NCBI RefSeq assembly: GCF_000835495.1
Contig: NW_015622544.1
Coordinates: 1,826,855-1,890,854 of the forward strand
DNA length: 64,000 nt
From: Cladophialophora immunda
Taxonomy: Eukaryota > Ascomycota > Eurotiomycetes > Chaetothyriales > Herpotrichiellaceae
Reading direction: 5' to 3'
The position numbers and the translations under genes were made by a program. Positions within the stretch are counted from its first letter, which is position 1. Each line of letters starts with the position of its first letter. The notes beneath the pieces were generated by a model, which was not told the DNA's origin, made no database searches, and saw only the letters and a program-made list of their open reading frames with translations. Positions 12,433 to 22,980 of the stretch are shown here, one piece after another.

Positions 12433-13517
12433 GATTGCAGAGATTGCGACGAGAAGCCAGGAGAGGGAGAGTTATGTGGACACCAACGAAGTTCACCGTC
12501 TATGTCCATGCTTTTGAATCTCTTCTGACAAGCGATCCCACTGAGGAGACGTCTAGGGGAAGCATCCGGGGCACAGTCCGGGGAAACAATGGGTACACGT
12601 GGATCCCACGAACAGTATCATGGATGTTTCTCCGAATCTACTGAACATCCTCGGGTAGCAGTTTCTGGGTTCTGGAAACAGCAATGCTCCAGGTGACGGG
12701 GGATGTGTCGGGATGTTGTTGCATTGCAGGACAATTCCATCGCCTTGCCCCGAGGCAGACGCAAGCACGCATGATGAAGAGGTCACAAGGCGAGTTTGTA
12801 CTTTGCCATTGCCCATGGAAAAGCTAACAGCTAATTGTTCCAAGTGGCCTTAGAGTGCCAATTATCTCTCTGGCTCTCGGACGATCTATGGTAAAGCAGT
12901 AACAACCACGGTCGATCATCCAGCCCGGCCACACTCCGATCTTTCCAAGCCGTGCCATTTACTCTCCTGAGTAAGGCGTGCTATTCGGCTACCAGCCAAT
13001 GAGACAGCAGACCACCTGACATAGGCTATAACCGCGACCTGTTCTTCGATGGTTGGGCGGGGAATCTCTGGTCGACGGTGCTCGATATGCGAGCTGATAT
13101 GGGGAACTTTGCGGAGAGCTGGGAAAGGAGGGGGGGAACACAGTGGAGTGGCTCATGTCACCGTAACTGAAGAGGTAGCGCCCCATTAGCCTAAATGGAT
13201 ATTATCAACCGTTTGTTAATACCCAACTGGACCTTGCTGCAGCTTGCGACCCGAGAAGCACGGCCGTCAACCATGTCAATTCCTGCGGGAAACAGGTGTT
13301 CTGATCGTCCCGCTTCGACCGTCCGAGTGGGGGAATCCGACAGCGAGAGGAAGTCCGACCTGTACGACGATGATTGAGGAATTGTCACTCTTTAACCTCG
13401 GGCATTGAATTCCAGAAGAGAGAGGCGAAGAGAGAATAGCTGTCGTGGCCATCGTAACGCTTCCGTCTCTATTCTGTCAGGCTCCGAGATTGCATCGTCG
13501 AGTGGCTAAAGACCATC
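12433..13517. promoter_or_regulatory. Divergent intergenic region, MFS transporter / PhyH dioxygenase
   Basis: A 1085-base region between two start codons facing away from each other. No coding sequence is seen. It should hold both promoters and possibly shared upstream sites; I cannot name a specific regulator site with confidence. Confidence 0.5.
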
Positions 13518-14600
13518 ATGGCACCTTCAGCGATAATCGATCCGCCGGCATCGACGACGCCGAAATACGTTGACGGCGCCTTGATCACCGACGTGGAGAA
13601 GCACGGCGACAATCCCGTCGTCATTCGACTGACCGACGAGGAGCTTCATTCGGGAAAGACGCGCCCGGAGACACTGCAAGAATGTCTCAAGTACTTCCAC
13701 CGAGACGGCTTCGTGGTGCTGGAAAACGCCATCCCCGACGAGCTGGTCGACCGGCTGTACAACCGCATGGTGAAAGACAATGTCGAGTTCCTCCGGAAGA
13801 AGCACATGCACTGGAACCAGGGCGCTGCCACGGGGAATGTCAGCCAAATCCCACCCCTTGAACCCGACTACCTGGACCGCGAATTCTATGCGAACTCTCA
13901 CATGATCCACGTGGTGGAAAATCTGCTCGGACCCAAACCTGAGCTTCGCTTCATCAACAGCAACGTGGCCTGTCCGGGCGGCACGGGGCGTCAAGCTGTG
14001 CACAGCGACGTCAGCCATGACTGGCCCGTGATCCCGTTCGGGCTCGTCATGAACATCTACCTGCAGGACTCGGATGAGAGGAACGGCGTGACAGAGGTCT
14101 GGTGCGGCACACACAACGCCTACCCACAGAAAGAACAGCAGGCATTTCCCGAGCGCGGATGGATCAAGAAAGAGTACATCCAGGAGCGAGCCAAGGTCAA
14201 GCCTCCCGTACAGCCCAAGGTGCGCAAAGGCAGCATCTGCTTCCGCGACCTGCGGCTCTGGCACGCCGGCATGCCCAACAAGAGCGACAAGCACCGCATC
14301 ATGCTGGCCATAGACTACTTTGCGCAGTGGTACCAGTGTCCCATGACCACCAAGCTGCCGCTGGCTATGAAGGACAAGATCGAGCGAGAGTGGGAGGGCA
14401 TCTCGACCGCCGGGGTTGAATGGGTCGAGGGTGACTTGAACAGTTTGGACGTACCCTTCTACCTGAACATGACCCAGGATCCGAAACTGTATCTGCTGCA
14501 GACCGAGAAGGGTTTCCAAGACCTCAAGGGCCGGCAGACGGGCGAGTACAGGTTTGATTCGGCAAAGGTCACGGACCAGAACTATTGGACCCCAGAGTGA
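13518..14600 (+). CDS. Phytanoyl-CoA dioxygenase (PhyH) family oxygenase
   Basis: 360-residue single-exon enzyme of the non-haem Fe(II)/2-oxoglutarate dioxygenase superfamily, which couples oxidative decarboxylation of 2-oxoglutarate to substrate hydroxylation. The metal facial triad is visible as H162-x-D164 (in AVHSDVSHDW) and H249 (RLWHAG), with R260 in the KHRIML segment as the likely 2-oxoglutarate anchor. FHRDGFVVLENAIP (about 60-73) is a typical PhyH N-terminal motif. There is no peroxisomal PTS1 (it ends YWTPE). The substrate is unknown; fungal relatives act on secondary metabolites as well as lipids. It is divergent from the sugar-type transporter and ends only 321 bp before Myb-like paralog C. 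Confidence 0.85.
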   Translation: MAPSAIIDPPASTTPKYVDGALITDVEKHGDNPVVIRLTDEELHSGKTRPETLQECLKYFHRDGFVVLENAIPDELVDRLYNRMVKDNVEFLRKKHMHWNQGAATGNVSQIPPLEPDYLDREFYANSHMIHVVENLLGPKPELRFINSNVACPGGTGRQAVHSDVSHDWPVIPFGLVMNIYLQDSDERNGVTEVWCGTHNAYPQKEQQAFPERGWIKKEYIQERAKVKPPVQPKVRKGSICFRDLRLWHAGMPNKSDKHRIMLAIDYFAQWYQCPMTTKLPLAMKDKIEREWEGISTAGVEWVEGDLNSLDVPFYLNMTQDPKLYLLQTEKGFQDLKGRQTGEYRFDSAKVTDQNYWTPE

Positions 14601-14921
14601 AGCATATCAAACACGTGCGCGAGCGACAGAAAGAATTCTTTGCTCTCAGCTCCCTCTGTTCCCATTCAGCTCTGCGTCTTATTTTCATTCACTGCTTTCA
14701 GTCTCAATTCAGATAACCTCCCTCATTTCTTCTTCGAGCCTTTGTTTTTGTGTTTTCTCCCTTCACTCTAGACAGACGACAGAAAAAAATCGTGCAAAGA
14801 ATCACTTGCCTTTCTCATTTGCTCATCTTTCTCACCGCCCTGTCAGCACCGCTCGTGTGCAATCAAGTTCCTTCCCTCGAATTCTCTTTACCACTTACCC
14901 CCTTTCCCATAACAAGTCGAG
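14601..14921. other. Short spacer and leader of Myb-like paralog C
   Basis: A C/T-rich 321-base stretch holding the PhyH 3' end and the paralog C leader. There is no gene in it. Confidence 0.5.
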
Positions 14922-15600
14922 ATGGCTCCGCGAGTTGGAGCGGCAGCAAGCGGCGTGGGGGACACTGCTTTCAGATTCGTCTTGAGCGTCCTCAAACACT
15001 GCGAGCAGGTCAAGGCGGACTGGAATGAAGTGGCCAAGGAGAATGGTATCGCTTATGCGAGGAATGCGTATGTGGTTTGCTCCTTTACCTCCCTCCGCCC
15101 TCCCTTTTGTCTCTCCAAGCTCTTCAGCGCACCAAGATCGATTCTTACCCGCGAATGTCGCAATTCGTAGGAGTGCTCGCTTCAAGTCGATCCTCGAGCA
15201 ACACGGCCTCAGGTTCGAGAATGGTGCAATCACCATCCTCAAGGACGTCGGCACCGGAGTCACCGCGGCGAAGCCTTGCCCTACTGCGAATGGAGACGGC
15301 GAGTCCAAACCACCCAAGCGCGCCAAGTATGCCGCCGCCACCACCAGTACCAGCCGCAAGCGCAAGCTTTCCACAGCAGACCCTGACGAGTCGGCGGCTT
15401 CAGCACCAATGGGTTCCAAACGGGTTGGGGTCAAGAAGAAAATGAAGAGCGAGTCATTGGTCAAGGCCGAAGAAGACGCCGAGGAGGACAGTCAGGTCGC
15501 CCCAGCCAAGAAGTCCGGTGCGAAGAACGACGGCGGCAACCAGATGGAGGATGAGACTCTCGCCGAGAAGACCAGCAAGACCGATGGGGCTGAGGTTTGA
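14922..15600 (+). CDS. Myb/SANT-like small nuclear protein, paralog C
   Basis: 191-residue protein from exons 14922-15067 and 15171-15600; the intron starts GTATGT and ends CGTAG. The N-terminal domain (residues about 13-62: TAFRFVLSVLKHCEQVKADW, then NEVAKENGIAYARNA and SARFKSILEQHG) aligns with paralogs A and B. The tail carries basic clusters (KPPKRAK, SRKRKL, KRVGVKKKMK), probable nuclear localisation signals, and acidic segments. The intron is again in phase 2 at the homologous codon. It is separated from A and B by the transporter and dioxygenase genes. The function is unknown; DNA or chromatin binding is inferred. Confidence 0.75.
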
Positions 15601-17058
15601 TTCGGCTTTCGCTCAGTCGATGCTTCGATTCAGCCACCCATTATCAAGCCGACATGTCCACGACTCTCCTCGGAGATTGTCATTGGTTTTTCAGAAGTCG
15701 AATCTACCCACTCGGCTTGGATACGGGAAAGTGGTCATTGGTTTCCAGGTCAGGCGACTAGGTTAAAAGAGAAACTGCGATGATGCGGATCCGGCGAAGG
15801 ATTCGAGCGACAAGACCAAAAGCAGAGGGGGAACATTGTGCGAGCTTGCAGTTACAAAAGGGCAGACAGGACCCAGAAACACGCTCACACACACATACAA
15901 CAGAGGGAAGGGGACAGTGAGCGAGGGCTAGAACCAACTAAGCTGATGCCGAAGCGCATGAGAGAGCTGTGTGTACACACCAGGACAGGTGACGTTGATG
16001 ATGGCGACCAGCGCGAAGATCATGAAGGTGATGATAAGAATACCAAAACGGCAGGCAGATTGAGATTCGTTTTTCCCACCCAAGGGTGACAGCGTGGACG
16101 ATGGTTTGATAGGGGGAAGAATGCCGAAAGACCCAGTTCATAGCGTTTCTCGAATCAACAAAGCTTCACCTACATACTCACATACTCTTGTTTCCTCTCC
16201 CGCATGTTCATCACTTGCCCCAATGGCTGTCCCGGTCACACACTCGGTTAATTAGTGGTCCATTCGCTCGGTTCCGGGCTGCGATATCTCCTACCCGACA
16301 CATAAACCCAGGTCCTTAGGGCGTAGGTACATATAGATATATGCCCTCGACCATCACCTTTTGTTTTGCCCCCCACCGTTGAGATCGTCAGTAGGATAAT
16401 GTTGCTAGCAATAGCGAGTTCCAATGGTCTTTTGGATCATCCGTTCGGAAATGCTTGCCCACTGTGGTCCCGCCGCGCTTTGCCCCGTATATAGCTCGAT
16501 ACAGTATAGGTGTCAACTAGGAACACGGGAAGGATTCGATAAACGGGGGAGGTATACTTATGGGTCCCCTTTCCGGTCGGACCAATCATGATACGCAGGG
16601 GTCTCGGCGGCGTCCGTCCGCGCTACGAGGAGAGGGGCCGGGATACAAGCAAGGATCGACAAGACTCTTTTTGCGACCTTTGTAGGTTTGTAGGTATGTA
16701 CTTGTAAGGACGCCTGGGACTATCATGGCACGCCTCGATATCCGGAACCGTCGGGGAGGTTGGGCCCCCCACTCTGTGACGAACTTCTCGCTTAACTTCC
16801 TGATATCTAGTAAGACATTGCTGTATCATCAGTCGTAGGTGTGCGTATAAAGATCAGGCGGCAACACAGGGGATCCTGATCAGCATTTCCTTACCTCAAG
16901 AGGCGTGCCATGAATCACCCACCACCCACAAACCAGACGCAATGGTCTAGGTGATGTTAACGTTTCCATCCCCCAGGCCTCCTTGCTCTCCTTCAGGCGA
17001 CATCGACGAACCTCCTTTTCCTACCAGTTGTTGGAGGAAAGCCCAGGGACGGAAATCG
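15601..17058. other. Gene-free 1.46-kb convergent region
   Basis: The region lies between the ends of paralog C and the methyltransferase. Only short unsupported frames occur. It includes a CA-rich stretch near 15885-15900 and TA-rich steps near 16330-16345. No element could be identified. Confidence 0.5.
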
Positions 17059-18382
17059 TTATTTCCTGCTGACCTGAAGGATCCCCTCCCCCTCCGGCGG
17101 GTGCCAGATCTTGATCAGTTCCAGCCCGTCCACTTTGGCGATCAGGCTCCTCCACATGTCTTCATTTCTCTCCACCCCGCAATGGTGCGCCATCATGGTG
17201 ATGTCCATTCCCGTTGCACTGAATTGTTGAAAAGAAAAAAAAAAAAGGTCAGCCAATTGTCCTGCCAGCTGCTACTGGGCCCATAGAAATAGCTTGTCGT
17301 CATACTCACATAAGCGGACACTGCGTGTCGGGGAGAATCATGTCGTTGATGAGGATCTGCGAATGGTCCCTCCTCATGGCGTCCCTCAAGTGCGTCAGGA
17401 TCCGGACGCAGTCGTCATCAGGCCAGTCGTGCATGATCATGTGCATAAAGTATACCCTGGCGCCGCGGACGGGCTGGGCCGTGAAGAAGTCATGGCGCTG
17501 GATCTCGATCCGGTTGGAGATGGAGCCTGGCTCGATGGCGTCAACGACGCCCGGAAGGTCCTGGAGGATGACCCGGCCCTGGACTTGGTCGCCGTGACGC
17601 TGCAGGAACGCGTCCAGATCATGTCCGTACCCGCCTGCGACGTCGACCATGAACACCTCGTCTTCCGCGTCGCAACCGCTCGCACCTCCACCTCCGAGGA
17701 GCATCTGAACATCGAACCACGTATACCAATTCGGCCGACTCCCCCTCACCCCTTTCATGAAGGTGTTGAACCGAGCGCTCTCCGCCGGGTCCGTCATCCA
17801 GTGCTCAAACGTCGTCATCCCCACGCAGTCGTTGGCGTGCTGGTAGGGTCCGTCCTTGGCGTCGAAGGGGCTCTTGTACCCGTGCTGCCGAAAGCGTTCC
17901 ATGTGCGACCACAGGTTGCTCTTCGGCCGCGCGGCGTTGTCGAACATCAGGCTGAAGCCCGCTGCCAGAGGCGGCTGGACCAGTGCGTGGGTGACGTCGT
18001 TGGCGAGGAACCGGCCAGGCCCGACTTCGGTGGCAAAGTTGAGCGCGCAGACGCCGCGCATGAAGCGGGTTATCAGTAGTTCCTCTGCATTCAAGGCCCT
18101 TGCGATGTCAGGGGCAGATAGCCAGTTAGGGGCTGCGGAATCGAGGAGTTCGAACACGCCGAGTTCGATACACGCGCGGATGCAGATGTTGAGGTTGATG
18201 GTGAAGGCCGTGGCGATGATGTGGTCCTCGGGAGGCTGCACTTTGTTCTGGATCGCTCGATTGAGCCGGAGAATGTGCTCGCGCTGCGTTACAGACAACC
18301 CTCTTTTGGAGTCCACACCTGCTATTGCGCCTGAAAGGTCTCGGACGAGGCTGACGAGTTCCTGCGAAGTTTGCGGTGCCAT
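17059..18382 (-). CDS. SAM-dependent O-methyltransferase (plant/fungal OMT family)
   Basis: 410-residue enzyme from exons 18382-17310 and 17218-17059; the intron starts GTGAGT and ends TTCAG. It should transfer a methyl group from S-adenosylmethionine to a hydroxyl on a small aromatic molecule. An N-terminal winged-helix dimerisation region (about 55-130) precedes the Rossmann core. The SAM motif is VDVAGGYGHD (246-255); DLPGVV (about 275-280) and the catalytic HDW (H318-D319) fit the class. The second exon supplies the C-terminal MDITMMAHHCG segment normal for the family. Such enzymes often tailor polyketides, but no synthase lies in this window, so it appears as an orphan. It is divergent from UTP25. 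Confidence 0.87.
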
Positions 18383-19231
18383 GGCTACCGGATTTCCGTT
18401 GCCTAGGTTGGGTGGCTCAGAAGATAGTTCCTCTCAAGCATGGTGTTCAACAAAGAAGACACCGTATATCCCGGTTTGCATCGCTGACTATATATAAGAG
18501 TCCATCTTGAATCTTCACAACCTTTTCCGCGGAGCCTTATTCATCCCCACAAGGCACTCCCTTACAAAGAAGAGCCGAATACGGTGATCAAAGGGCGCCG
18601 TTGTCAGCTTACTCACGGCCAAGATTGGCAGCTGAGCTTGTTTACATTGTTTTCAAACACGTTGAGTGCGCCCATGGTCTTCATAATGCCAAGTTTAGAT
18701 CGCAAGGCAAGTCTTCCAATCAATACAGGATGTTCGACCAAGTCATCTCTTGAGGGTGGCGAGGTAAAGTCACAGCAAGACGCACAAGAAGGTAAGGGTT
18801 GCCTGCTCTGTTGATTCAGGGGTTGTCAAAACTGTACAGATTGTGTTGGGTTCAGCTGATCTAGTCAGCATAAGAGAGCAGTTGGACGTTGAGCAAGTTT
18901 TCGAGTGGTCTTGCGTCTCGAGTTGGGACAGTAGTGTGCGTGCTAACATTGGTAGTCCACCAAGCGGGATTACACATGGAGACACGGATATGACTGATGC
19001 AAATTATAGCTCTATAGCGTGCTCTTATGGAGGACATTGTCTTTATGGCTCCAAGAATCGTGGCGTCGATGGAGGTGTTGAAACTAACAGCGAAATCACG
19101 TGTCAGACTTCGCGTTCCCAGTAAAGCGGCGGTGAAGAGTTGCCGATTTGAGACTTATGCGTCTCAAAAGTTTCGACGTGATTTTTTTCCCCGCATCGAT
19201 TGCACATTTTCCAAATTTCGGAAAGCCAACA
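18383..19231. promoter_or_regulatory. Divergent intergenic region, methyltransferase / UTP25
   Basis: An 849-base region between two divergent starts. No coding sequence is seen apart from in-frame upstream ATGs (such as 19148) that could extend UTP25; the predicted extension is not family-like. Confidence 0.45.
18489..18497 (-). promoter_or_regulatory. TATA-like element upstream of the methyltransferase
   Basis: A TATATATA-type sequence lies about 107 bases upstream of the methyltransferase start codon on the minus strand, a reasonable position for a TATA box. The call rests on sequence and position only. Confidence 0.4.
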
Positions 19232-21521
19232 ATGCCTGGCTACCGACCTCGTAGGGGAGGCAAGCCTTCTTCGAAAGGCCGCGCAGGTAAAAGAGGCCAC
19301 GTGGCTGAGAAGCAGGACGTTTTTCAGAGTTCGCGATTAAAAGAGACGGAGTGAGTGGCATAGCACAGCACATTTGTTGGAGTCGTGGTTCGCTAATGCT
19401 GGTAGAGATGATGCTTTGCAAGATGACGCCAAAAGTGAGGAAGACGATTTAGTTGCCGCCGACGAAAACGTCTCCGACAAAGACGAATCACAATTCCAAA
19501 CTGCGAGCGAAGATGAAGCTCCAACGTCAAACTCCTACGCCCTATTGTTGCAATCGCTCATCTCGGGAAAAGAGAACCCTGAACCTGCGAGGAAGAAAAG
19601 AAAGCTCCTGCGCACCAAAGAGAACAATGACAGCGCACCAGGGATGACTGTGACAAATGGAGAGCTGTCTCAAGAGCAAATCCCTGAGGCGGACGCGAAC
19701 GAGCAACCTGTGGAACTTCTAGAGGAGGTGGAAACGGATGAAGAGCACGCAGAAGGTCATGAGGCAGATGTTGACTCAGAAGATGAGGGCATCCTCATGC
19801 GAGATCCGTTCGAGAAGCATTATACGACAATCTTGGAGCAAGATTTAAAAGCAGCAATCCACCAGGCGGACCAGAAGCAATGGAACACTTCCTCCTCTAC
19901 ATCGGATTCGGGCGTTCGCAGCACGGTTCTCTTCACCAAAGAGAATCCAGCCGAAGTCAGCGAGCTGAGATCGACAAAAGATGCCTATCTCAAGCGCAGG
20001 TTGGTCGATGCTGGGAACAAACTTGTCTCTAGTTTGACCTCGGGGGAGAAAACCCACGCTGCACTCGTGTTCAACTATATTGATATCATAAATGGCTGCC
20101 GCAGCATCCCTAATTCAACCCGTTTGCGCGACCTATCTTGCTTGCACGCCCTTAACCACATCTTCAAGACCAGGGATCGGGTCCTCAAAAACAATGCGAA
20201 GTTGAGCTCGACATCCAGTGATGAGGCACTCGACTTCCGTGATCAGGGATTCACTCGACCCAAAGTCCTCATCATGGTACCCACGAAGCAGGCGTGTGTG
20301 CGGTTCGTCGACAGCATAGTCAAAATCAGCGAACCTGATCAGCAAGAAAACAAAGCCCGGTTTCTGGAAACCTTCTCTCATGACGATGAGGATGAATGGC
20401 AAGACAAGCCCGAAGACTTTCGGGCACTTTTTGGCGGCAACCACGACGAAGACTTTCGGATCGGGTTGAAATTCACCAGAAAAACTATCAAGTATTTCTC
20501 CGGCTTCTACAACTCGGACATCATCATCGGGTCGCCCCTTGGGTTGATGCGCACAATTACCACTGGCGGCGGCAAGGACAAGAAGAAATCTCACGACGCA
20601 GATTTCCTCTCTTCTATTGAACTTGTCATTATGGACCACACAAACGCCTTGCAGATGCAGAACTGGCAACACGTGGACTATGTCTTCTCCCAACTGAACC
20701 TTCTCCCCAAGGATTCCCATGGCTGTGACTTCTCTCGCGTCCGCCACTGGTATCTCGACGGGCAGGCCAAATATCTGCGCCAAACCATTATATTCTCCGA
20801 CTATCTGACCCCCGAAATCAACGCCTTGGCCTCGACCCATCTGCACAATGTCGCTGGGCGAGTGAAGCTTGTCCCGAAATACCCGGGGGCGATGCTCTCA
20901 GTATCCTCCCTCGCCCTCCCTTTCACCTCGAGTGTCCCTCAAACATTCCTGCGCGTTCCCTCGCCGAACCCCTTGACCGACTCCGACGCCCGCTTCAAAT
21001 TCTTCACCACCACGATCCTGGCGCCGCTGGTCCGCGACGCCCGCCATCAACGGGGCATCCTGCTCTTCATCCCCACCTACGCCGACTTCGCCCGTCTGCG
21101 CAACCACCTCTCGACGTCCTCCGACGCGACGTCGCTCTCCTTTGGCAGTGTCTCGGAATACACGCCCGTGAAGGAGGTGATGCGCGCGCGCTCGCACTTC
21201 CTCTCCGGCCGCCACGCAGTGCTCCTGTATTCGGAGAGAGCGCATCATCATTTCCGGTATAGGATCAAGGGCGTGCGGAAGATTTTGTGGTACGGCGTCC
21301 CCGAGAACCCCATCTTCTGGACCGAGATCATTGCGCTCTTGGGGCTCGGCGCGGACAAGGGCGGAGAGCGCCACGCTGCTGCTGGCAAGGGCGGTGCGAA
21401 AGGTGCCATTAGAGCACTGTTTTCAAAGTGGGATGTGTTGAAACTGGAGAGGATTGTGGGGACAGAGAGGATGGGCAGATTGATCAATGATCAGGGAGGT
21501 GATACGTTTGATTTCGTCTAG
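19232..21521 (+). CDS. UTP25: U3 snoRNP-associated protein Utp25 (SSU processome)
   Basis: 744-residue nucleolar protein from exons 19232-19350 and 19406-21521; the intron starts GTGAGT and ends GGTAG. Utp25 (DUF1253 / digestive organ expansion factor family) takes part in early 18S rRNA processing with U3 snoRNP. Visible features: a basic Arg/Gly/Lys-rich start (MPGYRPRRGGKPSSKG), a long acidic region to about residue 150, then the conserved core with helicase-like segments such as RPKVLIMVPTKQA, SDIIIGSPLGL and ELVIMDHTNAL. The core resembles a degenerate DEAD-box fold without proper ATPase motifs, as is known for the family. The start gives the family-typical Gly/Arg-rich N-terminus. It converges on the HAD gene, with 142 bp between stops. 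Confidence 0.9.
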
Positions 21522-21663
21522 GTTCTATGCAGTTGCCTCCTCGAGAGGGCTAAGGGCGTCTTTTCGGTGTAAGACGTGTGTAAAAATGGGTCTGTCTCCT
21601 GTCCAAAAGTATGAGATATAACCGCCCTCCCAAAAGACCGGAGTAGTCTATGCTTCTTTTCGT

Positions 21664-22980
21664 CTATTCCAAGGACTGGTGCCAGTTACTGTCCTTCAAC
21701 GCCCACTGCACGGCGCCTCTAACATCATCCACTATCGCCGCGGGCTCCCACGTGGGCCGTCGACCGTCCTGGTCTTTATACACGCCCGTCCTCGTCAGCA
21801 GGCTGACCCAGTTGATGCCGTGGGCCGACTCGTAGGTATTGGCGCCTCGAATGTCGCTCTCCGGGTTGTCCCCGACCATGTAGACTCTTTTCAACTTGGT
21901 CGCGTGATGCTTCCCGAACAGGGAGTCGCGGTATCGCATCAGCTGCTTCTCCGCGTACGAGTACGTCGTCCTGTAGGGCTTGCCGATGACGCGCTTGTAC
22001 AGCTTCGGGGCCTTGTGGTGGTTCTTGTTGTACGTGACGGCGCGCCACAGGCCCTCGAGGGCTTCCCGGAAGCCCCCCTGGCCTAGGCGCGACAGGTGGT
22101 AGTCGGCCGCCCAGAGCAGGTCCGGGTTCGAGAAGTACAGTGTCGGTTGTCCGTCCTGGAGAAAGCCGCTGTTCGGCAGGGCGAGGTCGCCGTTCTTGGA
22201 CGAAAATGTCCCCATGATGCCCTCGCGCGACAGCATCACGTCGAGAATGACCTGCATGTCCAACCCCCAGTCACGCGGGTCGTTGTAGACGAACACAGCT
22301 TCGATCTTGAGACTCTCCTCGGGGGATGTCGGGGTGATGGGCTTGGGCAGCGGACGAGCAAACGAGGCATAGTAGTCGCGCTGAAAGGGCTTGCTGAACG
22401 GCCATATCTCCGGGTGCGCCATGTATATATCACCAGGTGTGACGACGTTTGTAAAGCCGTACCTCTCAGCCACGTCCCTGCATCGTCCGTACTCGCCTCC
22501 GACCACCATGATGCATTTGTGCCGCAGGCTGTCTTCTCCATGTATCAGCTCGGCAAAGGGCGTGTGCGACTGGATGAAGTTGGACGTGTCGAGGGGCACG
22601 GAAAGAGTCGAGGAGAGGTCTTCGACTCGTTCTGATTCGTGCTTGCCGCCGCCATTGGTGAGGAGCATGAAAGGGATCCGATTGTGCTGGAGGAATCTGA
22701 GCGTCGACGAGGCGTGGGGGATCGGCTTGGAGCTCCGAACGAGGACGCCATCGATGCTATCAAAGGAACGGTCAGAATGAGAGCCAAAGCTGGCGCTTGT
22801 CTAACCGTACTCAAAAGCGAACGCAAAGTCCGGAGCCTTTTCTCTGCTGCTATCGCTCTGCAACGAACGTCTGGCGGGATTCGGCAATCGGCGGGACAAC
22901 TTATGGCAGCATGCTCGCGGGGAGGAAAGAACTGGGCGACTCAGGGGCCTCGACATGAGGCCCGAGCAATGCACCCGCAT
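21664..22980 (-). CDS. HAD-superfamily hydrolase, CECR5-like, probably mitochondrial
   Basis: 420-residue protein from exons 22980-22811 and 22756-21664; the intron starts GTACGG and ends GATAG. Splicing restores the HAD nucleophile motif D57-x-D59-G (FAFDIDGVL), which is broken if the intron is read through. Further motifs are TNGGG (90-94) and the acidic GDNPESD (352-358). This matches the subclass IIA HAD group containing human CECR5/HDHD5 and yeast YKR070W. The first 45 residues are rich in Arg/Ser with few acids, consistent with a mitochondrial targeting peptide. The start at 22980 is a choice; in-frame ATGs at 23037 and 22956 are alternatives. The substrate is not established. Confidence 0.87.

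Noticed and set aside
13527..14519. 330-codon minus-strand frame opposite the PhyH gene
   Set aside because: It is a shadow caused by GC-rich third positions of the real plus-strand gene; it has no motif.
17294..18079. 261-codon plus-strand frame over the methyltransferase
   Set aside because: It is antisense to the methyltransferase exon; there is no ATG-context or domain evidence.
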